From an uncultured Burkholderiales bacterium (GTDB lineage: Bacteria; Pseudomonadota; Gammaproteobacteria; Burkholderiales; Casimicrobiaceae): a stretch of 57,981 nt of DNA. The notes beneath the pieces are model-generated. The model was not told the origin of the DNA. It did not search any database and saw nothing but the letters and a program-made list of their open reading frames with translations. Positions within the stretch are counted from its first letter, which is position 1, and the number at the start of each line of letters is the position of its first letter. The stretch spans positions 1 through 57,981 of the forward strand of contig CALDYQ010000063.1 of the NCBI GenBank assembly GCA_937944385.1, written 5' to 3'. Shown piece by piece: positions 1 through 8,757 of this stretch. Position numbers and translations under genes: made by a program.

Positions 1-1158
1 CGCCTGCCGGACCGCGCTCAGGAGCCGGTCGAGCCCGCTTTTCGAGCGCGCGGAAATCGACAGGGCCTGGGCGTAGTCGAGAAAGTAGAGCTTCCGTTCG
101 TACTCCCGCTTCAGGGCGTCGCGCGCTTCGCGGTCGATCGCATCCCATTTGTTGAGGGCAACGACCAGCGCGCGGCCGGATTCCTGCACGAACGAGGCGA
201 GTTGCACGTCATGATCGGACACACCATGCGTCGCATCGAGCACGAAGACGACCACGTGCGCATCCTCGATGGCTTGCAGCGTCTTGATGACCGAGAACTT
301 CTCGACGGCCTCGGTCACCTTGCCGCGCTTTCTCACGCCCGCGGTGTCGATGAGCGTGTACGGCTGTCCGCGCCAGTCGAAGTCGAGATAGATCGCATCC
401 CGCGTGGTGCCGGGCTCGTCGAAGGCGATCACGCGTTCCTCACCGAGGAGCGCGTTGACCAGCGTGCTCTTGCCGACGTTCGGGTGGCCGACGACGGCCA
501 CCTTGCAGCGCTCGGGCAGCGGGCTCGCGCGGCCTTCCGGGGGCGGCTCGCTCTCCGCAGCCTCGTCGTCGGCCGCGGCGCATTCGGCGGCGACCGCGGC
601 CGGCTGCCCGTCACTTGCCTCATCGGCAACGGCGGCATCCTCCTCGTCCGCTCGTCCAGCGGCAGGACCGAGACTGTCGAGCGCGAGTTCGATCAGGGCG
701 TTGACCCGGTCGCCATGCGCCGCCGAGATGGCATAGGGCTGGCCCAGCCCGAGCTCGTGGAATTCGAGCACCGCGCGATCCGCCTGCATGCCCTCGGTCT
801 TGTTGACCGCCAGGAACACCGGACGCCCACGTCGGCGAAGCAGGTCCGCGATGCGTGAATCCTGTGCAGTGACGCCGCTTCGGCCGTCGAGGACGAAGAT
901 GACGATGTCGGCCTCATCGAGCGCTGTCAGCGTCTGTCGGGCCATCTCGCGCAGGATGCCGTTCTTCGCCACCGGCTCGAAGCCCCCGGTGTCGATGACC
1001 ACGAAGCGCCGGTCGCCCACGCGCCCCTGGCCGTACTGCCGGTCGCGCGTGAGGCCCGGCAGGTCGGCGACGAGCGCGGCGCGGGAGCGCGTCAGCCGAT
1101 TGAAGAGGGTGCTCTTGCCGACGTTGGGTCGGCCGACGAGCGCAATCGACGGGAGCAT
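1..1158 (-). CDS. der: GTPase Der (EngA), 3' end cut by the window edge
   Basis: Double-GTPase that acts in assembly of the 50S ribosomal subunit. The first 386 residues are present; the C-terminal KH-like domain runs off the left edge. The first P-loop is GRPNVGKST at about residues 9-17, followed by DTGGF and NKTEG; the second is GHPNVGKST near residue 222, followed by DTAG and NKWD. The usual Arg of the second G1 motif (GRPNVGKS) is His here. Between the two G domains (about residues 165-215) lies an acidic, Ala/Pro-rich linker longer than in E. coli Der. Start chosen at the ATG whose product begins [12 protein letters not shown]. It follows bamB after 30 nt, as in the conserved hisS-yfgM-bamB-der order. 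Confidence 0.96.
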   Translation of the reverse strand, partial: MLPSIALVGRPNVGKSTLFNRLTRSRAALVADLPGLTRDRQYGQGRVGDRRFVVIDTGGFEPVAKNGILREMARQTLTALDEADIVIFVLDGRSGVTAQDSRIADLLRRRGRPVFLAVNKTEGMQADRAVLEFHELGLGQPYAISAAHGDRVNALIELALDSLGPAAGRADEEDAAVADEASDGQPAAVAAECAAADDEAAESEPPPEGRASPLPERCKVAVVGHPNVGKSTLVNALLGEERVIAFDEPGTTRDAIYLDFDWRGQPYTLIDTAGVRKRGKVTEAVEKFSVIKTLQAIEDAHVVVFVLDATHGVSDHDVQLASFVQESGRALVVALNKWDAIDREARDALKREYERKLYFLDYAQALSISARSKSGLDRLLSAVRQA

Positions 1159-1188
1159 AAAGCGGGGCGAGGCGTCATCGCATCAATG

Positions 1189-2358
1189 TCAGCGCACGCT
1201 CACCGCGAGCAGCTGACCGCTGCGTGTCTGCACGACCGCCGCCTGCCCGGTCGAGGCCATCGGCGCGGACGCAGCGAATCCATCGCCGAGGGCGCGGGCC
1301 ACGATGCGGCCGTCGCTCGTGCTGACGAAGTGCAGGTGACCGGTGAGGTCATGAATGGCCAGGCGATCGCCCACGAGGGCAAGGCCGCTGGCTCGTCGAC
1401 CGGCCAGCACGTCGCGCCGCCAGACAGTAGCGCCGGTCGACTTGTCGAGCGCGTAGGCGACGCCCTTCTCATCGACCGAATACACATGCCGTGCATCCAT
1501 CACCGTGCCGACGAGCGAGGAAATCTCCCGATTCCAAAGCAGCGTGCCTTGGATGAGGTCAAAGCAGGCAACGCGGCCCTGATAGGCCGCGGCACAGATG
1601 CGCTGGTCATCCACGCTCGGACGGCCGAGGACATCGATGAGGCGTTCGAGTTCCGACGCGCCGCGCGGGTTGGCCACTGTGGCTTCCCAGCCGATCGCGC
1701 CGGTCTGGATATCGAGGGCGAGCAGACGCCCAAGAGGTGTGCCCCAGAAAACGCCGCCGCGCAATGCGATCGGGATCGAGGCCGAGCGCAGCGTGAGGGG
1801 CGGCAGCTGCCGCTGCAAGAACCACTTGCGGTTGCCGGTCTGAGCGTCGAGCCCGCTCATGCTGCCGTCGACCGCAGTGACACTCACGATGCCGTCGGCG
1901 ATGGCCGCCGGGGCGGCGGCTTCGGTGGGAACGCGCGCCTCCCAGAGACGCTTGCCCGTGTAGTCGAAGGCGAGCGTCCAGCCCTGGACGGTGGTCACGA
2001 CGATCAGGTCGTCGCTTGCGCCAACACCACCGGCGAGCGCGCCACGCTCGCTCCCCGCGGAGAAGCGCAGCGTCTGCGCGCCGCTTGCAGCATCGACGAC
2101 GATGATCGTGCCATCCGGATGTGCTGCGACGATGCGATCACCCGCAAGTGCGGGCGTCAGCAGTGAAGCGTGCCGGCCACCGAGCTGCACCTGCCAGAGG
2201 ATGCCTGCGACGGCTCCGCCGTCGATCGGGGGCAGCGGGGCGAGATTTTCGGCGCGCGTTCCGCCCAGCCAAGGCGGCAAGGACGAACAGCCGGCGAGGA
2301 GCGCCGCGAGGCCGAGCGCCGCCGCCCGACGAAGGAAGGAAAGCGCGGGAGGCGCCAT
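1189..2358 (-). CDS. bamB: Outer-membrane assembly lipoprotein BamB
   Basis: Beta-propeller lipoprotein of the BAM complex that inserts beta-barrel proteins in the outer membrane. The 389-aa product has a lipoprotein signal (LLAGC, acylated Cys about residue 24) followed by PQQ-like blades, with repeated motifs of the type VVDAASG, ALDIQTG, CFDLIQG and ALDKSTG. I chose the ATG that overlaps the yfgM stop (TGATG); a GTG one codon upstream is also open. Length and neighbours (yfgM before, der after) are typical of BamB. Confidence 0.95.
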   Translation of the reverse strand: MAPPALSFLRRAAALGLAALLAGCSSLPPWLGGTRAENLAPLPPIDGGAVAGILWQVQLGGRHASLLTPALAGDRIVAAHPDGTIIVVDAASGAQTLRFSAGSERGALAGGVGASDDLIVVTTVQGWTLAFDYTGKRLWEARVPTEAAAPAAIADGIVSVTAVDGSMSGLDAQTGNRKWFLQRQLPPLTLRSASIPIALRGGVFWGTPLGRLLALDIQTGAIGWEATVANPRGASELERLIDVLGRPSVDDQRICAAAYQGRVACFDLIQGTLLWNREISSLVGTVMDARHVYSVDEKGVAYALDKSTGATVWRRDVLAGRRASGLALVGDRLAIHDLTGHLHFVSTSDGRIVARALGDGFAASAPMASTGQAAVVQTRSGQLLAVSVR

Positions 2359-2999
2359 CACTTGGCCGCTCCCGAAGCGTAGTCGAGCTTGACCTGCGTG
2401 TAATTGCGCAGGGCGCCCCGGGCGTCGAGCTTGGGCAGGGCGGCCTCGAAGGCGGTCTTCGCATCGGCGTAGCGCCCAAGCGCCAGAAAGACATCCCCGC
2501 GGGCATCGAGGAAGAGGCCTTCGAAGCTCGCCGGGTGCTTGGCGTCGAGCACGGAGAGCGCCTCCTCGGGTTTCTTGAGGTCGAGGAGGAGTCCGGACAG
2601 CCGAAGTCGTGCGATGGCGCGCAGCTCGTCTTCCTTGGCGTTGGCAATCACCCAGTCGAGATGGGTGCGCGCCTGGTTCAAGTCACCCGCCTCGAACGCC
2701 GCGCGGGCTGCGAGCAGCGCACCACGGGGGGCATAGGCGGTGCCTGCGTATTTCTCGATCAATTGCGCGGTTGCGTCCTTGACCTTGGCCAGTTCGTTCT
2801 TGGTGAGCCCTTCGCTCACGGCGAAGTAAAGCGCGCTTGCTTCCTGCGCCTGCTTGGCTTGCCACCACTTCCACCCATTCCAGCCGGCGAAGGCGAGTGC
2901 CGCGAAGACGACGATCGCCGTGACCGCGGTGCCGTAACGCGCCCACCAGGACTTGAGTTCTGCGAGTTTGTCTTGTTCTTCGAGGTCGTAGGCGGCCAT
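2358..2999 (-). CDS. yfgM: YfgM-like single-pass tetratricopeptide membrane protein
   Basis: Inner-membrane protein with a periplasmic TPR domain; E. coli YfgM works with PpiD at the Sec translocon. The 213-aa product has a short cytoplasmic N-terminus (MAAYDLEEQDKLAELKSWW), one membrane helix at about residues 23-42, then helical TPR-like repeats such as AALLAARAAFEAGDLNQARTH. The frame is open 24 codons further upstream, but that extension overlaps the hisS stop and has no family similarity, so the ATG at 2999 is preferred. It lies 16 nt after hisS and overlaps bamB. Confidence 0.9.
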   Translation of the reverse strand: MAAYDLEEQDKLAELKSWWARYGTAVTAIVVFAALAFAGWNGWKWWQAKQAQEASALYFAVSEGLTKNELAKVKDATAQLIEKYAGTAYAPRGALLAARAAFEAGDLNQARTHLDWVIANAKEDELRAIARLRLSGLLLDLKKPEEALSVLDAKHPASFEGLFLDARGDVFLALGRYADAKTAFEAALPKLDARGALRNYTQVKLDYASGAAK

Positions 3000-3015
3000 G
3001 ACGCGGGGCGGGAGT

Positions 3016-4323
3016 TCAGGGAGCGTTGCCAGTCTTCCCGCGCAGTTGCGCGGCAACGGACGAGCTCTCAATTATCGCCTGCTCGCCCTGGATCGCCTCT
3101 CCGGCGGCGTTGCGGAGCGGTTTGACCGCCACACGCCCGGTCGCCGCTTCCTCCTCGCCAAGGATCAGCGCGAAGCGGGCGCCCGAGGCATCCGCTTTCT
3201 TCATCTGGCTCTTGAAGCTGCCGCCGCCAGCGTGCACGGCCACGGCGAGGCCCTGCTCGCGCAAGCCCTCGGCGAGCGTCCGCGCGGCGCGTCCGGCGGC
3301 CTCGCCCGCATGAACGACGTAGGCATCGAGACGAAAATTGGGCACGGACGCCGGCATCAGCATGAGAATGCGTTCGATCCCCATGCCGAAGCCGATCGCC
3401 GGTGTGGGCTTGCCGCCCAACTGCTCGAACAGCCCGTCATAGCGGCCGCCGCCGCAGACCGTGAGCGGGTTGCCGCCGCCCGCAACGAAGCGGTCGGTGA
3501 CGAATTCGAACGCGGTGCGGTTGTAGTAATCCATGCCGCGCACGATGCGCGGGTTGAGCACGTAGGGCACGTGGGCTTCGGTGAGCAGCGCCTGCAGCCC
3601 CTCGAAATGCGCCCGCGAGTCGGCTTCGAGACTATCGAGCAGGCTCGGGGCAGTCTGGTTGACCTCGATCACCGAGGGCACCTTGCTGTCGAGGATGCGC
3701 ATGGGGTTCGTGTGAAGCCGGCGGCGTGCGTCCTCGTCGAGCGCACCGAGGTTCGCCTCATAGTGGGCGATGAGCCGGGCGCGGTAGGCGGCGCGCTCGT
3801 GCGCATCCCCAAGCGAGTTGATCTCGAGGCGGACATCGTCGATCCCGAGCGCCTTCAGAATGCGGAAGGTCATGATCATGAGCTCGGCGTCCACGTCCGG
3901 GCCGGAAAAGCCGAAGCATTCGACGTCGAACTGGTTGAACTGCCGGTAGCGGCCTTTCTGTGGCCGCTCGTGGCGGAAGACTTCTCCCATCGAGTAGACG
4001 CGCACGGGCCCGTTATAGGTGAGGTTGGCTTCGATGGCCGCGCGTACGAGCCCGGCGGTGATCTCCGGCCGAAGCGTCAGTTGCTCGCCGTTGAGCCGAT
4101 CCTCGAAGGAGTACATCTCCTTCTCGACGATGTCGGTCACCTCCCCGATCGAGCGGATGAAGAGCGGCGTGTGCTCGACGATCGGTGCACGCATGTTGCG
4201 ATAGCCGTAGCTTCGTGCGATCCGGGTGACCGTCTCCTCGAAATGCTCCCAGCGGGCCGATTCATCAGGCAGGACGTCGTTCATGCCGCGGACGGCTTGT
4301 AGGCGGGGGGCAGGGGAGGACAT
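3016..4323 (-). CDS. hisS: Histidyl-tRNA synthetase
   Basis: Class II aminoacyl-tRNA synthetase charging tRNA-His, cytosolic. The 435-aa product starts MSSPAPRLQAVRGMNDVLP. Class II motif 2 is FRHERPQKGRYRQFNQFD, the histidine-binding motifs are RGMDYYNRTAFEF and CGGGRYDGL, and motif 3 is GFGMGIERI. The C-terminal anticodon-binding domain is complete. The frame stays open to an upstream ATG at 4395, but that codon sits directly after a TAAAAT hexamer, so the start at 4323 is preferred. In many relatives ispG precedes hisS; here the upstream neighbour is a divergent, unrelated gene. Confidence 0.97.
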   Translation of the reverse strand: MSSPAPRLQAVRGMNDVLPDESARWEHFEETVTRIARSYGYRNMRAPIVEHTPLFIRSIGEVTDIVEKEMYSFEDRLNGEQLTLRPEITAGLVRAAIEANLTYNGPVRVYSMGEVFRHERPQKGRYRQFNQFDVECFGFSGPDVDAELMIMTFRILKALGIDDVRLEINSLGDAHERAAYRARLIAHYEANLGALDEDARRRLHTNPMRILDSKVPSVIEVNQTAPSLLDSLEADSRAHFEGLQALLTEAHVPYVLNPRIVRGMDYYNRTAFEFVTDRFVAGGGNPLTVCGGGRYDGLFEQLGGKPTPAIGFGMGIERILMLMPASVPNFRLDAYVVHAGEAAGRAARTLAEGLREQGLAVAVHAGGGSFKSQMKKADASGARFALILGEEEAATGRVAVKPLRNAAGEAIQGEQAIIESSSVAAQLRGKTGNAP

Positions 4324-4398
4324 GGCGACGTACCGAGTGCTGAAGCAGCCCTTCGGTTGGCCCGAAGAGGTGCGCTCAAGTGCTTGAAATTGCATTCG

Positions 4399-4404
4399 AT
4401 TTTA
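4399..4404 (-). promoter_or_regulatory. Possible -10 element for the hisS operon
   Basis: Read on the minus strand this is TAAAAT, an A/T island in GC-rich DNA about 76 nt upstream of the chosen hisS start. No good -35 hexamer is seen at 16-18 nt. The rest of the 4324-4522 interval shows no gene. Confidence 0.3.
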
Positions 4405-4510
4405 AGAGCCTGTCAGGCGCGCTCGCGGGCGTGTGCGCGCGCCGGCTCGGGCCCTACCGAGGGCGCCCGGCGGGGATACGGGGTAGTCCAAAGACTCTAG
4501 TGCCCGTTCC

Positions 4511-4516
4511 TACAAT
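4511..4516 (+). promoter_or_regulatory. -10-like hexamer directly before the gene at 4523
   Basis: TACAAT (5 of 6 matches to consensus) lies six bases before the ATG at 4523, and there is no Shine-Dalgarno sequence. If it is used, the transcript would begin at or next to the start codon and be leaderless. No convincing -35 is visible. Confidence 0.35.
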
Positions 4517-4522
4517 GGTCCG

Positions 4523-5119
4523 ATGAATGCGACATCCGGCTGGACGCGACGACGACTCATCTTCACGGGGGCGGGCGGTGCGTTCGCGCTCGCTGGGCTG
4601 GGCGCGCTTGGCCTGCGTCAGACCCGTAACGGACCGCCGCCCGCCGCTCTGGCGCTGCTGGCGACCCATCTGAGTCTCTTCGATTCGGTCACGGTGGCGC
4701 TGCTCGGCCCGGCGCTGCCTGCCGAGCCCGCGCTCCGTTCGAGCGAACTGGCCCGTGTCCGCACCGAGGCCGCCAAACTGCTCGACAGCCTTCCCCCCGG
4801 CACGCGGCGGGAGTTCGCCGATCTCTTGACCCTGCTCGATCTCGCGCCGGCCCGTGCGCTCCTCGGGCTCACCGGGGGATGGGAGGCGGGCAACGCTTCC
4901 GCGATAGCGGCCTGGTTCCAGGCGCTCCGCACGAGCAGCCTTGGGCTCAAGGCCCAGATCTATTTCGCGCTGCATGATCTGGTCTATGGCGCGTTCTATG
5001 CCGAGCCTGCGACGTGGGCCGTCTCGGGTTATCCGGGGCCGCCTTACGCCGCGCTTGGCCTGACTCCGGCGACCGTGCTCCCCGCAACCCCCGCCTCGCC
5101 GACTCGGAGCGGGCCATGA
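4523..5119 (+). CDS. Twin-arginine signal protein, probable partner of the GMC oxidoreductase
   Basis: 198-aa protein with a Tat-like signal (TRRRLIFTGAGGAFALAGL, residues 8-26), so probably exported folded. The rest has helical stretches with no catalytic motif I recognise. It overlaps the next gene by 4 nt (ATGA), which suggests tight coupling to the GMC oxidoreductase. Small Tat-exported subunits commonly accompany GMC dehydrogenases, as in the gluconate 2-dehydrogenase small subunit; I infer such a role. The assignment rests on the signal and the context, not on a recognised domain. Confidence 0.75.
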   Translation: MNATSGWTRRRLIFTGAGGAFALAGLGALGLRQTRNGPPPAALALLATHLSLFDSVTVALLGPALPAEPALRSSELARVRTEAAKLLDSLPPGTRREFADLLTLLDLAPARALLGLTGGWEAGNASAIAAWFQALRTSSLGLKAQIYFALHDLVYGAFYAEPATWAVSGYPGPPYAALGLTPATVLPATPASPTRSGP

Positions 5120-6720
5120 GCGCGAGTGTCTTTCCCGACCCGATCCGCGAGGCCATTGCCGCGGGCGGGCTCCACCTCGATGCTTCGGAGCTCACGAAGG
5201 ACGCCGTGCTCGAGGCCGACGTCTGCATCATCGGCACCGGCGCGGGCGGTGGCATCACCGCGGACATCCTCACCGATGCCGGGCTCAAGGTCGTCTTGAT
5301 CGAGGAGGGGCCGCTTCGCTCCTCGCGCGACTTCAGGATGCTCGAGCGCGAGGCCTATCCCGAGCTCTATCAGGAGAGCGCTTCGCGCAAGACCCGCGAC
5401 AAGGCGATCGGCATCCTGCAGGGGCGCACCGTCGGCGGCTCGACCACGGTCAACTGGACCACGAGCTTTCGCACACCGCCCGAGACGCTCGCCTTCTGGC
5501 GCGATCGCTTCGGCCTCACCGAACTCACCGACGAGCACATGGCCGGCTGGTTCGCCCGCGCCGAGGCGCTCGTGAACATCATCGATTCGCCCTATCCGCC
5601 CAACGAGAACAACGCGATTCTCGAGCGCGGGGGACAGAAGATCGGCATCCGCGTCGAGCGCATCCGCCGCAATGTGAAGGGTTGCTACAACCTGGGTTAT
5701 TGCGGGATGGGCTGCCCGACCAACGCCAAGCAGTCGATGCTCGTGACCACGCTGCCAGCGGCCCTCCGGCGCGGGGCGGTGCTCGTCACCCGGGCGCGTG
5801 CCGAGCGGCTCGTCTTCTGGGGTGAGTACGCGCAAAGCCTCGACTGCGTGGGCCTCCGGGGCACGGGCTACGACGCGGGTCCCTATCGCCTCACGGTCAA
5901 GGCCAAGCACTTCGTGCTCTCGGCGGGCGCGATCGGCTCACCGGCCTTGCTCTTGCGTTCCCGTGCACCGGATCCGAACAAGCGGCTCGGTCGGCGAACT
6001 TTTCTGCATCCCTCGCTCATCTCGGGCGCGGCCATGCCCGAGCCGGTCGAAGCCTGGTCGGGCGCACCGCAGACCACCTACAGCGACCACTACCTCGCGA
6101 CACAACCGATCGACGGGCCGATGGGCTTCAAGCTCGAGGTCCCTCCGGTTCATCCGGTGCTCTACTCGATCATCGTCAACGGCTTCGGGGAGCGGCATCG
6201 CGAGCGCATGCGGGATCTGGCCCACACGCACGTGGCCATCGCGCTCTGCCGCGACGGCTTTCATCCCGAAAGCCCCGGTGGCCGGGTGCACGTGGGCGGC
6301 GACGGGCATCCCGTGCTCGACTATCCGCTCAACGATTTCTTCTTCGACGCCGCGCGCCGCGCACTGCTTGCCATGGCGGAGATCCAGTTCGCCGCGGGTG
6401 CGAAGGCGGTCTATCCGGTCGATGAGCGCATCGACGGCTTCACGAGCTGGGCCGAGGCGAAGCGCGCGCTCTCGTCGATCGAGCTACGGCCGTACGCGAC
6501 GCGGGTCGCGAGCGCACATGTCATGGGTGGCTGCGGCATGGCGAAGGACGCGAAGGAGGGCGTGGTCACGGTCGATGGCCGACATCATCAACTCGGCAAC
6601 GTGCACGTGATCGACGGCTCGGTTTTCCCAACCTCCATCGGGGCCAATCCGCAGCTTTCGATCTACGCCCTGGCGTGGAGAAACGCCGCGAAACTTGCCG
6701 CGACCGTCCGACGCGCTTGA
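5116..6720 (+). CDS. GMC-family FAD-dependent oxidoreductase
   Basis: 534-aa flavoenzyme that probably oxidises an alcohol or sterol-like substrate. The Rossmann FAD motif is CIIGTGAGGG at about residues 37-46, followed by the acidic VVLIEEGP. A Cys-rich segment, GCYNLGYCGMGCPTNAK (about 190-206), is typical of one bacterial GMC branch. The C-terminal signature has the active-site His in SAHVMGGCGM and the closing GANPQLSIYA. The protein has no signal of its own, so export with the Tat partner encoded before it is possible. Start chosen at the ATG overlapping the previous stop. The substrate cannot be read from sequence; the following lipase gene hints at a lipid-derived alcohol. Confidence 0.88.
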   Translation: MSASVFPDPIREAIAAGGLHLDASELTKDAVLEADVCIIGTGAGGGITADILTDAGLKVVLIEEGPLRSSRDFRMLEREAYPELYQESASRKTRDKAIGILQGRTVGGSTTVNWTTSFRTPPETLAFWRDRFGLTELTDEHMAGWFARAEALVNIIDSPYPPNENNAILERGGQKIGIRVERIRRNVKGCYNLGYCGMGCPTNAKQSMLVTTLPAALRRGAVLVTRARAERLVFWGEYAQSLDCVGLRGTGYDAGPYRLTVKAKHFVLSAGAIGSPALLLRSRAPDPNKRLGRRTFLHPSLISGAAMPEPVEAWSGAPQTTYSDHYLATQPIDGPMGFKLEVPPVHPVLYSIIVNGFGERHRERMRDLAHTHVAIALCRDGFHPESPGGRVHVGGDGHPVLDYPLNDFFFDAARRALLAMAEIQFAAGAKAVYPVDERIDGFTSWAEAKRALSSIELRPYATRVASAHVMGGCGMAKDAKEGVVTVDGRHHQLGNVHVIDGSVFPTSIGANPQLSIYALAWRNAAKLAATVRRA

Positions 6721-6741
6721 ACACCGCCTTCGATACTGCCC

Positions 6742-7692
6742 ATGTCGGTCGCCACGTTTTTCCGCATCGCGCTAGCGGTCGAGTGCTCACTCTGGCTGGG
6801 CATCGCGCTCGTGCTCTACCGGTTCGGCTTGCTCTCGGCGGCGGGTGCGGTGGCGGCCGTGATCGTCCTTCCGCTCCTCGCCCGCGCGCTCGTGCTCGCC
6901 TGGGGCGTGATCGGCGCGCGTCGCCACGGTGTGCCACTCGCTCCGGGGCAGCGGCTCGATCTGCGCGGTTGGCTGCGCTACCTCGTGGGCGAGTATCTGC
7001 ACCTGCTGTCGCACGGCTTCATCCAACTGCCGTTTCCCGGCTTCTTCCGGAGCCGCGGTGACCGGGCGATCGCGGCGGGGCGCAGCCTCCCTGGCGGGCC
7101 GGTCGTGCTCTTCCAGCATGGCTATTCGCACAACGGCGCGGTCTGGTGGGGCAGCGTGCGTGCGCTCGAGGCCATGGGGTATCGCGTCTTCACGATCGAC
7201 CAGCCCCTCTGGGAGGACATCGAGGCAATGGCCGAACGGCTCCATGCACGGATCGAAGCCATCCTCGCCGCCACGGGCGAGACGCGGCTCACGCTCGTCG
7301 CCCACTCGATGGGCGGGCTGATCGCGCGCGCCTACGTTCGCCGGCGCGGTGCCGCCCGGCTCGAGGCGCTCGTCACGATCGGCACGCCGCACCACGGAAC
7401 GCGGATGGCACGCCTCGCACTCGGCCCGAACGGAGGGCAGATGCGCATCGGCAACCCGTGGCTCGCTGGGCTCAACGCAAGCCTGCTCCCGCCCGGTCTG
7501 CCCGTGCTCTCCCTCTGGAGCGTGCACGACACGATCATCCTGCCGCAGGACGCCTCGCACCTCGACGGCGCGATGAATATCGTCATGCACGGTGTGGGGC
7601 ATGTGGCGCAGCCGGCCGAATCCGCCACGCGGGAGCGGTGGGTCGCGTGGCTGCAGTCGCCCGAGCGTTCCGCGCAGGCGAAAATCGATTGA
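6742..7692 (+). CDS. Membrane-anchored alpha/beta hydrolase, lipase-like
   Basis: 316-aa protein with two hydrophobic N-terminal helices (about residues 5-55) and a lipase-type alpha/beta-hydrolase domain. The nucleophile elbow is AHSMGG with Ser about 189; an oxyanion-side motif FQHGYSHNG precedes it, and IGTPHHGTRMA follows, as in bacterial triacylglycerol lipases and PGAP1-like proteins. Candidate Asp and His are in SVHDTIILPQDAS and HGVGHVAQP. It lies 21 nt after the GMC gene and its stop overlaps the dgkA start by one base. An ester or lipid substrate is inferred. Confidence 0.82.
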   Translation: MSVATFFRIALAVECSLWLGIALVLYRFGLLSAAGAVAAVIVLPLLARALVLAWGVIGARRHGVPLAPGQRLDLRGWLRYLVGEYLHLLSHGFIQLPFPGFFRSRGDRAIAAGRSLPGGPVVLFQHGYSHNGAVWWGSVRALEAMGYRVFTIDQPLWEDIEAMAERLHARIEAILAATGETRLTLVAHSMGGLIARAYVRRRGAARLEALVTIGTPHHGTRMARLALGPNGGQMRIGNPWLAGLNASLLPPGLPVLSLWSVHDTIILPQDASHLDGAMNIVMHGVGHVAQPAESATRERWVAWLQSPERSAQAKID

Positions 7693-8087
7693 TGGACGCC
7701 GAGGAAAAGAGCCGATTCAAAAGCCGGGGCGGAGTGGGCCGCTTGTGGAACGCAACCCGCTACAGCCTCCAGGGATTTGCTCATGCATTCCGGCACGAGG
7801 CGGCGGTCCGCCAAGAGCTTGTGTTGCTCTCGATCACGTTTGCGATCGCATGGTGGGCGGCTGTGCCGTGGCTGCACCTTGCGCTCCTCGCAATGGCGGG
7901 TGCCGTCGTGCTGGCAGTGGAACTCATCAATTCCGCGATCGAAGCCGTGGTTGATCGTATCTCTCTCGAAGCGCATCCGCTCTCGGGTCGAGCGAAGGAC
8001 CTGGGCAGCGCCGCGGTTGCGGTCGTGCTCGTGGTCTACAAGCTGCTCTGGGCGGTCTGCGTCGCTTTGGCGCTCGGCTGGTTGTGA
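7692..8087 (+). CDS. dgkA: Diacylglycerol kinase DgkA
   Basis: Small integral-membrane kinase that phosphorylates diacylglycerol to phosphatidic acid for lipid recycling. The 131-aa product has the family hallmarks EAAVRQE, ELINSAIEAVVDRI and KDLGSAAVAV and three membrane helices. The ATG uses the last base of the upstream hydrolase stop (TGATG). Its 3' end overlaps the convergent HD-domain gene by about 52 nt. Confidence 0.95.
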   Translation: MDAEEKSRFKSRGGVGRLWNATRYSLQGFAHAFRHEAAVRQELVLLSITFAIAWWAAVPWLHLALLAMAGAVVLAVELINSAIEAVVDRISLEAHPLSGRAKDLGSAAVAVVLVVYKLLWAVCVALALGWL

Positions 8088-8701
8088 TCGTTCCTGCCCG
8101 GAGATGACCGAAGCGCGAGCCGCTCGACCCGCGACCAGAAGTCAGTCAGGGAGGGTGTGACCCGGCCCGGCCGCTTGGCGGCATCGTCCCAACGCCGCAG
8201 GCGAAGTGCGGCTTCGGCGTGCGCCTCCCGCTCGAAAGCAGCACGTTCTTCGGCGGACATCACTCCACCCTGAAGCTGGAGGCTCCTTAGCGAATCCTCG
8301 GTGAGCGCCCGCCGGTAGACCGGATCGGCCGCAAGGTAGCGTTTGGCGGCGACGTGCAGCCGCACGGGCTCGCGCACATCCGATTCGAACAGTCGGGCGA
8401 GACAGGCGGCAGCCACCATCTCATGCCGATCGTCGATCCCGTTTGCACTGGGCGTGCCGGAATGGCACGTGAGCAAGTGACCGATGTCGTGCAGGAGTGC
8501 TGCGACCACGAGCGAATCGGCTGCGCCGGCACGTTCCGCGAAGTCGGCAGATTGCAGCGCATGTTCGAGGTGGCTGACCGGCTCGCCGGTGTAGCGTTCG
8601 CAGCCCCGGGTGAGGAGGATCGCGCGCAGTTCCTCCGCTGAACCTACAGCGTGCACTGCAGAAGAGAGCGCGGAAGAAAGCGACGTTGAGGAAGCTGTCA
8701 C
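8036..8701 (-). CDS. PhnZ-like HD-domain mixed-valence di-iron oxygenase of phosphonate operons
   Basis: About 221 aa from a GTG at 8701; the start is uncertain because the frame stays open to 8797. It matches the HD-domain family that accompanies phosphonate operons and includes PhnZ, which oxidatively cleaves the C-P bond of (R)-1-hydroxy-2-aminoethylphosphonate. Visible residues that fit PhnZ are ERYTGEPVSHLEHALQ (Tyr, Glu, His), the HD pair in ALLHDIGHLL, His in DDRHEM, His in RLHVAAKRYL, and Asp in RWDD. It diverges from the phosphonate transporter genes across 56 bp. No phnY dioxygenase is present nearby, so its substrate must come from elsewhere or differ from that of PhnZ. Confidence 0.8.
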   Translation of the reverse strand: MTASSTSLSSALSSAVHAVGSAEELRAILLTRGCERYTGEPVSHLEHALQSADFAERAGAADSLVVAALLHDIGHLLTCHSGTPSANGIDDRHEMVAAACLARLFESDVREPVRLHVAAKRYLAADPVYRRALTEDSLRSLQLQGGVMSAEERAAFEREAHAEAALRLRRWDDAAKRPGRVTPSLTDFWSRVERLALRSSPGRNDHNQPSAKATQTAQSSL

Positions 8702-8757
8702 GGTTCGGTCATGGAGCGCTGGAAAACTTTGGCAAATTGTCTCCCGGAGTCCATGAC

